From the NCBI GenBank assembly GCA_964581505.1, contig CAZOOR010000052.1, positions 1 through 20,741 of the forward strand: a stretch of 20,741 bases of DNA, written 5' to 3'. The position numbers and the translations under genes were made by a program. Positions 1-7,887 of the stretch are shown piece after piece. Numbering within the stretch: position 1 is the first letter of the stretch; each line of letters starts with the position of its first letter. The notes below the pieces were generated by a model, which searched no databases, was not told the DNA's origin, and was given only the letters and a program-made list of their open reading frames with translations. The stretch comes from CAZOOR01 sp964581505 (lineage in GTDB: Bacteria; Bacteroidota; Ignavibacteria; Kapaibacteriales; UBA2268).

Positions 1-38
1 CAAAACGAGCAATGAACTAAATATGGAATAGTATATCT

Positions 39-71
39 AAAAAAGGCTATCTCTTATTTTTGAGATAGCCT
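39..71 (-). terminator. Rho-independent terminator of the histone-like gene
   Basis: A perfect 10-bp stem (AGGCTATCTC at 44-53 with GAGATAGCCT at 62-71) closes an 8-base loop. Read on the minus strand it is followed by six T (39-44). It starts about 22 bases after the stop codon of the lysine-rich repeat gene, so it ends that transcript. Confidence 0.88.
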
Positions 72-92
72 ATATATTGTTTTTTGATGTAC

Positions 93-600
93 CTATTTCT
101 TTTTCTTAGGAGCGGCTTTCTTTGCTACCGTTTTTTTAGCAACTGCTTTTTTGGGAGCAGCCTTTTTGGCAACTACTTTTTTCTTAGGGGCGGCTTTCTT
201 TGCAACCGTCTTTTTAGCGACTGCCTTTTTGGGAGTAGCCTTTTTGGCAACTACTTTTTTCTTAGGGGCGGCTTTCTTTGCAACCGTTTTTTTGGCAACT
301 ACTTTTTTCTTGGGAGCGGCTTTCTTTGCAACCGTTTTTTTAGCGACTGCCTTTTTGGGAGTAGCCTTTTTAGCAACTACTTTTTTCTTAGGGGCGGCTT
401 TCTTTGCTACCGTTTTTTTTGCGACTGCCTTTTTGGGAGTAGCCTTTTTAGCAACTACTTTTTTCTTAGGGGCGGCTTTCTTTGCTACCGTCTTTTTAGC
501 AACTGCCTTTTTAGGAGTAGCCTTTTTGGCAACTACTTTTTTCTTAGGGGCGGCTTTCTTTGCTACCGTTTTTTTAGCAACTGCTTTTTTCTTGGGAGCG
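93..600. repeat. Coding tandem repeat array, 78-bp unit with 48-bp contracted copies
   Basis: The gene body is a direct-repeat array with unit length 78 bp (26 codons). Reading the plus strand from the stop codon, the units are 78, 78, 48, 78, 78, 78 and 48 bp, followed by a diverged unit that encodes the N-terminus. Copies differ mainly by single-base changes, for example gcaacc versus gctacc or ggggcgg versus ggagcgg. The two short copies lack exactly 30 bp (10 codons), as expected from slippage or recombination between the internal AKK-coding sub-repeats. The repeats also hold long frames open on the plus strand; these are shadows. Confidence 0.93.
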
Positions 601-644
601 GCTTTCTTTGCGGCTACCTTTTTTGTTACTGCTTTTTTTGCCAT
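93..644 (-). CDS. Histone H1-like Lys/Ala/Pro-rich repeat protein
   Basis: This 183-residue protein is built almost wholly of Lys, Ala, Val, Pro and Thr. After a short start (MAKKAVTKKVAAKKAAPKKK) it consists of a tandem 26-residue module with the sub-motifs VVAKK, ATPKK, AVAKK, TVAKK and AAPKKK. Five modules are full length and two are 16-residue versions lacking the ATPKKAVAKK part. Such AKKA/PKKK proteins resemble the C-terminal tail of eukaryotic histone H1 and bacterial H1-like proteins (chlamydial Hc2, AlgP-like), which bind DNA non-specifically through charge; that role here is inferred from composition. There is no signal peptide, so it should be cytoplasmic and nucleoid-associated. 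The ATG at 644 is preceded by AAAGGTG about 6 bases upstream. Length probably varies between strains because the coding DNA is a 78-bp tandem repeat. It could also bind RNA or polyphosphate. Confidence 0.85.
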   Translation of the reverse strand: MAKKAVTKKVAAKKAAPKKKAVAKKTVAKKAAPKKKVVAKKATPKKAVAKKTVAKKAAPKKKVVAKKATPKKAVAKKTVAKKAAPKKKVVAKKATPKKAVAKKTVAKKAAPKKKVVAKKTVAKKAAPKKKVVAKKATPKKAVAKKTVAKKAAPKKKVVAKKAAPKKAVAKKTVAKKAAPKKKK

Positions 645-1342
645 AATGACACCTTTGTATTATTAATAAAAATATGGTAATAAAACCTAATAAAAGATTA
701 TATCCTAAATCATTAGTTGAACAAATGAAAAATTATATCTGTATTGGCATCTATTGCCGCAGTATATTTATACCCTTATTGAACAGAATGAAGTACTGTC
801 CGGCAAACCGGCAAAAAGATATAAGATATATTTTGCTCTGTTAATTATTTCCGAAAAATATGAAACAATAATATAAATTCCGCCTGCTATTATATACGGC
901 GGGATTATTTTCATTTGTTTGTAATAGAAAGGTAAAAGCAATCTTAATTCCGTGATAGGGGTAGAAATAGCACCGGAAGCCGCGTTCCGTAGATTAGTAA
1001 TTACTGATATTGCCTTGTCGATGTAGTACACCATCAACCCCTGAAAGCTAAAAATTGTTATTTTGAGTGAAAAATTTGTTATGCCGCTCTTTCACGTATT
1101 AAAAATAAATAAATTTAATTTAAGTACCAAACAAAATATTTATAATTTGTGCTTTTTGTAAAAAGAATAAAGACTTCTTTCGCTTTCCGCTGTCTGCATT
1201 AGTAGAATTAGCAAACGGTTCTTACATTTATAATAATTGATATTCAAATATTTATACTAATTGCTATATCTGTAACAACAGTCTTTCAAATAAAAAATGA
1301 ATTTATACGCTCTTTAATTCTATTAATAATACGAATGAGCAA
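645..1342. other. Gene-poor AT-rich spacer
   Basis: No convincing gene, tRNA or other RNA was recognised in these 698 bases. One minus-strand frame (about 768-1034, 88 codons) has a hydrophobic stretch, but it resembles no family and its nearest purine-rich site (AGGGG) is only 3 bases from the ATG, too close to be a good ribosome site. The stretch must hold the promoter of the histone-like gene (leftward) and that of the methyltransferase gene (rightward), but no FCB-type promoter could be placed with confidence. A short perfect inverted repeat, CTTTTT-GT-AAAAAG, lies at 1152-1165; its meaning is unknown. Confidence 0.5.
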
Positions 1343-2149
1343 GTGAGCCTTTACAAAAGAATAGAAAAGAACAATGAATTCCCTGCTAACGATAAATATT
1401 ACTGGGGTTATCAATATAATCTCGGCAGAGAAGTACTTGTGCCATACCTTAGAAAGTTAGGCGTATTCCACAATGGCGACAGGGTTACGGAAATTGGCAG
1501 TGCCGAAGGTGGTGTGCTGGCGGCATTTGTAGAAGCCGGTGCAAAAGATGCACTTGCTACCGATATTGCAAGCAATCGTCTTGATATGGGCGAGCAAATT
1601 GCTTCTTTCCTAAATTTACCTATTGATTTCAAATTCCATAATATTCTCAATGAAGATGTTCCGTCCGAATGGGAGAATGCCGCTGATTTGCTAATACTGC
1701 GAGACGTGATTGAACATCTGGACGACACAAAGTATGCCCTAAAACAAATTAAAGAGTTTATCAAGCCGGGCGGCTTTCTGTATGTTACCTTTCCGCCTTA
1801 TTATTCACCCTTTGGCGGGCATCAGCATAATTTGAAAAATTTCTGGGGCAAACTACCATACTTGCATTTTTTACCTGACATTATTTTTAATAAATTAATT
1901 TCTTCGGGCAGAGATGCTGATATTGTTGAAGTAAAGCGTTTAAGAAATATCAGAATGACGCCCTCGAAATTTTTACAAGCGGCAGAAGAAACAGGTTATT
2001 CCGTGTTTCGCAAGGATTATTACCTGCTTCGTCCCGTATTCAAAATGAAATTCGGGTTGCCTGCTATAAAGATTACTCCTCTTGCTTCCTTGCCGCTTGT
2101 TAAGGATTTATTCAGTCTCGAAGCTTCATATATTTTGCAAGTAAAATAA
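1343..2149 (+). CDS. Class I SAM-dependent methyltransferase
   Basis: This 268-residue protein transfers a methyl group from S-adenosylmethionine to an unidentified small molecule. The Rossmann-like SAM domain is clear: motif I VTEIGSAEGG at about 48-57 (glycine-rich loop), an acidic residue ending strand 2 at ATDIA (D74), ILRDVIEHLDD at about 118-128 (the motif IV/EHL signature of the Methyltransf_11/23/25 type), and IKPGGFLYVTFPP at 140-152. The aromatic- and basic-rich part after about residue 150 probably shapes substrate choice; YYSPFGGHQHN at 153-163 is distinctive. Related folds act on quinones, lipids and sugars, so the substrate cannot be named. The start is most likely GTG at 1343: the frame is closed by a TGA at 1298, no in-frame ATG lies between, and residues from the GTG on look natural. 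No good Shine-Dalgarno site is visible. The gene ends 23 bases from the convergent FG-GAP gene. Confidence 0.85.
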   Translation: MSLYKRIEKNNEFPANDKYYWGYQYNLGREVLVPYLRKLGVFHNGDRVTEIGSAEGGVLAAFVEAGAKDALATDIASNRLDMGEQIASFLNLPIDFKFHNILNEDVPSEWENAADLLILRDVIEHLDDTKYALKQIKEFIKPGGFLYVTFPPYYSPFGGHQHNLKNFWGKLPYLHFLPDIIFNKLISSGRDADIVEVKRLRNIRMTPSKFLQAAEETGYSVFRKDYYLLRPVFKMKFGLPAIKITPLASLPLVKDLFSLEASYILQVK

Positions 2150-2172
2150 TTCTCATTTTTTTTATCACATTA

Positions 2173-5100
2173 TTATTTGTTTACAACAAACCTAAAACTT
2201 TGCACTTCGGCGTTTCCAATCAATTTAATAAAATAGATGCCGGAAGTGAATTCCTGATTGTTAAGTTGATATTTATATTCACCCGCATCAAATTCTTTTT
2301 CGTCTATTTTCTTTATCATTCTACCAAGTTCATCATAAATGACTATCCGTGCATTAATTCTTTTCTCAAAAATTATACTGAGAGTAGATTCGGCTCCCAT
2401 AGGATTTGGGGAAAGTGTTATTAAAGCAAGTTTTGGCATTTGTTCATCAACAGAATTTATTTTTTCTGCTGTAAATGACCAGACATCTGACCATTTGCCC
2501 GAATAAGAATTTTTTACCCCACATACACGCCAATAATACTTTTTACCCGATTTAAATTTTTTGAATAACTTGAAGGAATTTGTCGATAGTGATTTCATAT
2601 CAAAGAACATATCACTAAATTGTTCATCATTAGCAATTTGTAGATGATAATTTTCCGCATTCTCGACTTCATGCCACTTCATTTTCGGTCTATTCTTAAT
2701 ACCGCTTGCACCATTCGTCGGTTCAAGTAGTATCGGGGCAGAAGGTAGTTCTATTGTAGTAAATGACCAAGTATCAGACCATTGACCATAAGTACCTTTA
2801 TTATTGCCCCGTACATGCCAATAATATTTAGTATTGCTCTTTAACAAATCATTTAGGCTAATTAGTATGTCATCAATAGTTTTCAGTTCAATCAAAGTGC
2901 CGGAAAAATCAGCCGATTCGGATATTTGCAAATGATACTTTGTTTTCGGGCTGTACTGTGTATTATATTCTGCCGCATTCCAAGATAGTTGGGGTTTTAG
3001 CAAAATACCATTCGAATTATTTTTTGGCGAATGCAGTGTTATTGCTTTTGGCACTAAATTGCCAACGGTAAAATTCCAGATGGAAGACCAACCGCTTGTG
3101 TCTGCATTAATATTTTGCCGAACACGCCAGTAATACGTACCATTACTAAGCTCAATTGGGAATTCTGTTTTTGACAATTTGCCCGAATAGGTCGGAGTCT
3201 GTAATTCCTTATCACCGTATATTTCCAAAAAATAATTATGGATACCTGTAATTTCTTGCCATTTTATTGTTGTATTTTCCGATAAACCAACTGCGAAGTT
3301 TTCCGGTGAAATTAGCTGCGGTGTTCCTACTTTTGCAGTAACCGGATTACCCATATACGGAATTGCATACCGTTTGTTTATCGCAAGATTTCCAATTCGA
3401 TTTTTCTTTCCGTTTGGATAAATAACGAGAACGCTATCAACAGTTTTCTTTTCAGATACATCGCCGATACCGAAATGTAGTTCATTCGAGTTTTGCGTCA
3501 TACGTGTTCCGGCAATACTGTTTAGTTCCCTAACAAACATTTCATTACCAACATAAACAATGAGCTTTGTTCCGAATGCATTCAGCGGAACTTGTTCTGC
3601 GGGATTACCCTTAAGACGGAAAGCGAGCCAATCACCCTTTTTCTTCAAATCGTTTCGGAACAAACGCACTCCGTCAAAGCGTGAACAGATAATAATATCA
3701 AGGTCTCCGTCTTGGTCATAGTCAATCCTTGCCGCAGACCAAGGTCCGTGCAATGCACAACCGTAAAACCAAGTCATATCTTTCATTTTGTAGTCGGGTG
3801 GACCCTGATTCATATAGAGGAGACCGGGACGCATAGGAGCAGTGGCACTTTGCGGAACGTAAGAAATCTGCCCGTGCCATAAATCCTGAAACCCGTCATT
3901 ATCGAAATCAGCCCATAGCACACCCGCATTCATCTCGAAAAATTTCAATCCCATTTGTTTATGCACATCGGTAAAATGATAGTTAGGAGGACCGTCATTT
4001 TTATATATAAGCGATGGATTAGAGACGGCACCTCGCCAATCGGGGTGTCCGAGATTGCCGACACATAAATCCATATTGCCGTCATTATTGAAATCCGCCC
4101 ATTCGGCGCCCATTCCATGTCCGAAATATACAGACGATGCGGTTGGCTCGCCCTGTACACCTGTGCTTGGTGCAACGTCAGTCATTGTGCCGTTGCCGTT
4201 ATTCTTAAATAAATTATCTTTAACCAAACGGTAGTTAGCTACAAAAATATCGGTCTTGCCGTCATTGTTGTAGTCGCAGGCGTTTGCTCCATAGCAATCA
4301 TAATAGCCGTACCAAGAATTATTTTGTTTTGAGTAAGGTTCTGCGGCGGCAATTCCTGCCGCTTTTGTTTCATTGATAAATGTACCGTTATCCTGTTGCT
4401 TCCATAGTTGGTCGGGAAAATATCTTTCATTGTAATTGCCGTTTACTTTAAATCCTCTTCGATTGTTGGCAAGGTATAAATCAAGCCTTCCGTCCGAATT
4501 ATAATCTGCCCATAGTGCCGTTATGCAGCTGTATGGATTGAAAATAGAATCCTGTTCATATGGGTTAGTCATTTGGAAATCCTTACCCGGACTCGGATAT
4601 GGCAAATTGAATGAACTGCTCGGCGGCAATTCCTGGAATTGCATATTTCCGAGATTCTTAATAATACGGTCGCGACTCTTTACCATATTCAAATTTGCGT
4701 CCCAGCCACCGTTCCGAAGCGAGTAAAAATCCAGAGTTCCGTTATTATCAAAATCAGCCCAAGAAGTCATAGAGGGCGAGAATTTTTTAAGTGAATTATT
4801 ATATTCAAATGTGCCGTCTTTTCGATTAATGAATAGATTGGAAGCAATGACAATATCGTCCCAACCATCCCCATTGACATCTTGTACGGAAACTTCATTG
4901 CTTTTAATCATTTTGCCATCTCCATCGACAATACCCGCCCGCAATGTAACATCAAACATCTTGGGTGGCGGTGGTGGCGCCGAGCCGTCCCCATCAGGCA
5001 AATCATATTCCACAAGCGCCCGAACCATTAGGTCGCCTGCGGCAAGATAAAACTTACCCGGTCCACCGAGAGAATTATTCTGAAACGGATTCATTAAATA

Positions 5101-5562
5101 TGATGTATAAGGCGAAGATGTGCAACCGTCTGTATCGAAAGCAAACCAAGGACCATTTGCTTGTACCCTATGTTGTACCACAAGTCTATCCAGTCCGTCC
5201 AAATGCAAACCCTCTACCTTAAATTTATGCCAACCGGGTTTCCCCGAATAATTAAAAAATATAGGTGGTAATTTCATATTATAATTCAAACACCAGAAAG
5301 TAGGCGAAATAGAACCTTCCGCCGGGTCGCCGACAATATAGATTGTATCCTTATTGGGTTTAGTACCTGCAAAATATATTTGAATTTCCTTAACCGTGCA
5401 AGGACCTTTTGGCATTAATAATTTTGTTTCCTCCATTAACCATACATTTGAATAGCCGCCGAGCGAAGCATTTCCGTTATCATTTTTTAAAATAACATCA
5501 TCGGCAAAGACTGTGCTTCCTGTAAACAAAAGAATTGCAAAAAGGATAAAAACTTTTTTCAT
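2173..5562 (-). CDS. Secreted FG-GAP/VCBS–ASPIC/UnbV–FN3-like protein with T9SS sorting domain
   Basis: A 1129-residue exported modular protein, numbered here from the ATG at 5562. A signal peptide (MKKVFILFAILLFTGSTVFA) is followed by an unassigned, probably beta-rich domain (about 22-188) and a proline linker (APPPPPKMF, about 195-203). Seven calcium-binding DxDxDG-type loops of VCBS/FG-GAP repeats start at about 228, 270, 353, 430, 490, 552 and 614, suggesting a beta-propeller. An ASPIC/UnbV (CRTAC1-like) domain follows at about 640-738 (FGTKLIVYVG, LHFGIG, VLVIYPNGKK). Then come three FN3-like repeats, each ending in YYWRVR or YYWHVR and W(S/N)FT (about 746-833, 836-936, 941-1031), and a C-terminal T9SS type A-like sorting domain (LSPNP, IVIYDELGRMIKKI, SGIYFIKL). 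It is probably exported by Sec, crosses the outer membrane by T9SS and stays at the surface as an adhesion or binding protein; no catalytic site is seen. A TTG two codons earlier is possible, but GGGGAG at 5574-5569 lies 6 bases from the ATG and supports 5562. Confidence 0.92.
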   Translation of the reverse strand: MKKVFILFAILLFTGSTVFADDVILKNDNGNASLGGYSNVWLMEETKLLMPKGPCTVKEIQIYFAGTKPNKDTIYIVGDPAEGSISPTFWCLNYNMKLPPIFFNYSGKPGWHKFKVEGLHLDGLDRLVVQHRVQANGPWFAFDTDGCTSSPYTSYLMNPFQNNSLGGPGKFYLAAGDLMVRALVEYDLPDGDGSAPPPPPKMFDVTLRAGIVDGDGKMIKSNEVSVQDVNGDGWDDIVIASNLFINRKDGTFEYNNSLKKFSPSMTSWADFDNNGTLDFYSLRNGGWDANLNMVKSRDRIIKNLGNMQFQELPPSSSFNLPYPSPGKDFQMTNPYEQDSIFNPYSCITALWADYNSDGRLDLYLANNRRGFKVNGNYNERYFPDQLWKQQDNGTFINETKAAGIAAAEPYSKQNNSWYGYYDCYGANACDYNNDGKTDIFVANYRLVKDNLFKNNGNGTMTDVAPSTGVQGEPTASSVYFGHGMGAEWADFNNDGNMDLCVGNLGHPDWRGAVSNPSLIYKNDGPPNYHFTDVHKQMGLKFFEMNAGVLWADFDNDGFQDLWHGQISYVPQSATAPMRPGLLYMNQGPPDYKMKDMTWFYGCALHGPWSAARIDYDQDGDLDIIICSRFDGVRLFRNDLKKKGDWLAFRLKGNPAEQVPLNAFGTKLIVYVGNEMFVRELNSIAGTRMTQNSNELHFGIGDVSEKKTVDSVLVIYPNGKKNRIGNLAINKRYAIPYMGNPVTAKVGTPQLISPENFAVGLSENTTIKWQEITGIHNYFLEIYGDKELQTPTYSGKLSKTEFPIELSNGTYYWRVRQNINADTSGWSSIWNFTVGNLVPKAITLHSPKNNSNGILLKPQLSWNAAEYNTQYSPKTKYHLQISESADFSGTLIELKTIDDILISLNDLLKSNTKYYWHVRGNNKGTYGQWSDTWSFTTIELPSAPILLEPTNGASGIKNRPKMKWHEVENAENYHLQIANDEQFSDMFFDMKSLSTNSFKLFKKFKSGKKYYWRVCGVKNSYSGKWSDVWSFTAEKINSVDEQMPKLALITLSPNPMGAESTLSIIFEKRINARIVIYDELGRMIKKIDEKEFDAGEYKYQLNNQEFTSGIYFIKLIGNAEVQSFRFVVNK

Positions 5563-5665
5563 AATCAACTCCCCATTATAATAGTATTAATATGATAACT
5601 CAAAATAAGAAAAATTGTTTAGCTATAAAAAATTTTTTTTAAATTACATAAGTGAAACAATTAAA

Positions 5666-5690
5666 TTTGTTATTCGTATGGAATAACAAA
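5666..5690. promoter_or_regulatory. Spaced palindrome, candidate operator
   Basis: TTTGTTATTC (5666-5675) and its exact reverse complement (5681-5690) are separated by five bases. It sits in the 168-base region between the divergent FG-GAP and sppA genes, 40 bases before the sppA ATG. TAAATTTG at 5662-5669 matches the Bacteroidota -7 box TAnnTTTG and overlaps the left arm, the usual place for a repressor operator. No T-run follows, so it is not a terminator. Function is inferred from geometry alone; no matching -33 TTTG was found. Confidence 0.5.
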
Positions 5691-5730
5691 CAAATAGATA
5701 AAGAATAATTATTAACCATAAGGAGTAAAA

Positions 5731-7653
5731 ATGCCGGAACAAACTACAAATTCACCACAGGGGAATATCCCCCCGTACCCTCCACCGTATTATCCGCCCC
5801 CGAAAAAACGCCGTTGGTGGATACCGGTTCTGATTATTGCACTGGTTTTCTTTATAATATTATTACCGATTTTTGCAATTATCGGGCTGGTAGGTTCTGC
5901 TTTCGAGGAAGAAGAAATTGTTGTAAGAAAAAACACTGTGCTTGTAGTTAATCTCGGCACCAAACTTGATGAGTATTCACAAGGCAATCCTTTTGAAGAG
6001 TTGTTTGGCGGTGGTTCTACTTCGTTCAACGATGTTCTGTTTGCTATTGAAAGAGCAAAGAAAGACCCTCGTATTAAAGGAATATACTTAAAATCCACTC
6101 CAACAATTATGGGATTTACTAAAAGTATGGAGCTAATGGACGCAATGGAAGATTTTAAGAAGTCCGGAAAGTTTATTTATTCATTTATAAATATGAGTGA
6201 TGAAAAGGGATATTTCCGCGCCTTGCCTTCAACTAAAATATTTATGCCGGAAGAGGGCTTACTTTCTCTTAATGGATTTGGTATTGAGCTAATGTTCTTA
6301 AAAGGATTACTTGATAAACTCGGTATTGAATTTTATGTTGAAAAGTTTGAAGATTTCAAATCTGCCGGTGAAACAATGAATCGCCGTAAATTCAGTGACT
6401 CTGCAAGATACGAATATCGCCAATTATTGAATCAAAGGCATAGAATTTTCGTTGATGCGGTTTCAAAATACAGAATGCTTAGTAAAGACTTCATCAATGA
6501 TGCGCTTAATCGCGGTATATATTCTGCGGATACTCTCCTTGCACTTGGCTTTGTGGACAGCCTGATGAATGAAACCGATTTCAAAGATATGTTGAAAGAA
6601 TTAACCCGTAAGAAAAAAAGCGGCAAATTGAAAAAGAAGAAATTGCGAACTGTCTCCGTAGGCGAATATCTGAAAGCCGATTACAGCTACGACAAACGGA
6701 AATACGTCAAAAAGAAACGTATTGCCATTATTTACGGAGTAGGTGCAATTGTAGATTCACCTGAGGCTAATAAGTTCGCAGACGATAAAACAATAACAAG
6801 CAAGATGGCAAAATATATTAAGCAAGCCCGCGAAGACGATAAAATCAAAGCTATAATCTTGCGTGTGGATAGTCCGGGCGGCTCTGTTATGACTTCGGAC
6901 GAAATATGGAAGGAAGTTGTAAAAACAAAAGGAGTCAAACCAATTTATGCTTCAATGAGTGACGTGGCGGCATCGGGTGGCTATTATATTTCTATGGCTT
7001 GCGATACAATTATTGCACATCCGGCTACCATCACGGGTTCTATCGGAGTAATTGCCGCACTGCCTAATATGAGCGGCACTTGGAAAAAACTTGATATTTC
7101 GCTCGATACACTCTCAACTACTGCGGCGGCACACGATTTAAGTGTCAATTTCCCGTTCAGCAAAAGACAAAAAAGCAAACTGCATACCATGATTAATAAA
7201 ATTTATTTCCGTTTTATTAATAAGGTTGCCGAAGGTAGAAATATGACATTTGACGAGGCTCGGGCGCTTGCCAAGGGACGCGTTTGGACAGGCGAGGAAG
7301 CTAAGAAAAATGGTCTGGTTGATGTCCTCGGTGGTATCAAAGATGCTATTAAACTTGCAAAAGCCAGAATTGGAATTGCGGATAACGAGAAAGTGCTTAT
7401 TGTCGAATATCCCAAGAAGAAGGACCCGGCAGTAGCAATTATGGAAATGTTTGGCAAAAGAGGCGACGATGATATTCGTATTAGACAATCATTTAAAGGT
7501 TTGTTTGCAAACAACAGCTCAACTTATCTTGAGATGTACAAATCATTACCATATTCTATGCAACTCCAACTGAATTACGCACGTTCTTTACTTTCTGTTT
7601 CTCGGAAAGAGCCGTTTATGTATGCACTCCCGTATTACATAACAATAGAATAA
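5731..7653 (+). CDS. sppA: Signal peptide peptidase SppA, 67-kDa type (S49)
   Basis: SppA is a membrane-anchored serine/lysine protease that degrades signal peptides left in the membrane after export. The 640-residue length and duplicated S49 fold match the long Gram-negative type. A cytosolic proline-rich tail (IPPYPPPYYPPPKKRRWW) precedes one membrane segment at about 31-57 (IPVLIIALVFFIILLPIF). The first S49 copy (about 95-285) supplies the general-base lysine, K210 in FEDFKSAGE, matching E. coli K209. The second copy (about 330-545) carries the nucleophile S415 in DVAASGGYYISM, matching E. coli S409, followed by ITGSIGVI. A basic linker (RKKKSGKLKKKK, about 293-304) joins them. Start: AAGGAG at 5720-5725 precedes the ATG at 5731. 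The gene is monocistronic between a palindromic promoter region and a strong terminator. The many secreted proteins encoded nearby fit a role in clearing export debris. Confidence 0.95.
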   Translation: MPEQTTNSPQGNIPPYPPPYYPPPKKRRWWIPVLIIALVFFIILLPIFAIIGLVGSAFEEEEIVVRKNTVLVVNLGTKLDEYSQGNPFEELFGGGSTSFNDVLFAIERAKKDPRIKGIYLKSTPTIMGFTKSMELMDAMEDFKKSGKFIYSFINMSDEKGYFRALPSTKIFMPEEGLLSLNGFGIELMFLKGLLDKLGIEFYVEKFEDFKSAGETMNRRKFSDSARYEYRQLLNQRHRIFVDAVSKYRMLSKDFINDALNRGIYSADTLLALGFVDSLMNETDFKDMLKELTRKKKSGKLKKKKLRTVSVGEYLKADYSYDKRKYVKKKRIAIIYGVGAIVDSPEANKFADDKTITSKMAKYIKQAREDDKIKAIILRVDSPGGSVMTSDEIWKEVVKTKGVKPIYASMSDVAASGGYYISMACDTIIAHPATITGSIGVIAALPNMSGTWKKLDISLDTLSTTAAAHDLSVNFPFSKRQKSKLHTMINKIYFRFINKVAEGRNMTFDEARALAKGRVWTGEEAKKNGLVDVLGGIKDAIKLAKARIGIADNEKVLIVEYPKKKDPAVAIMEMFGKRGDDDIRIRQSFKGLFANNSSTYLEMYKSLPYSMQLQLNYARSLLSVSRKEPFMYALPYYITIE

Positions 7654-7670
7654 TGTTGCAATATATGAGC

Positions 7671-7707
7671 AAAGGGCTGAAAGTACAATGCTTCAGCCCT
7701 TTTTTTA
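7671..7707 (+). terminator. Rho-independent terminator of sppA
   Basis: GGGCTGAA (7674-7681) pairs with TTCAGCCC (7692-7699), extended by AAA/TTT pairs, around a 10-base loop. Seven to eight T follow. It lies 18 bases after the sppA stop codon. Confidence 0.93.
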
Positions 7708-7887
7708 TTGGGATAATAAATTCGTAGCAAATTTGAGTACAGACTGTCCAAATCATACTAAGATAAATAATAACCACACATTTGGTTACACGGAAAAATC
7801 TTTTTCTTTTATTTTAAAATTTTTTCATAAGTTGCTATGTACTTTTAACTTTAATTAATAATAACTTATTCATTTTGGAGTAATTAA

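Noticed and set aside
84..680. Long plus-strand frames (84-680 and 151-666) opposite the histone-like gene
   Set aside because: They exist only because the 78-bp repeat is free of stops in several frames. The minus-strand frame has a start, ribosome site, terminator and sensible protein.
768..1034. Minus-strand frame of about 88 codons with a hydrophobic part
   Set aside because: No family resemblance, purine-rich site too close to the ATG, no terminator; the region reads as non-coding.
1335..1346. ATGAGCAAGTGA mini-frame overlapping the GTG start of the methyltransferase
   Set aside because: Three codons with no ribosome site; translational coupling cannot be argued from this alone.
7771..7788. 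TAACCA-CACATT-TGGTTA inverted repeat upstream of maeB
   Set aside because: Six-base arms only, no overlap with a recognisable promoter; too weak to call an operator.
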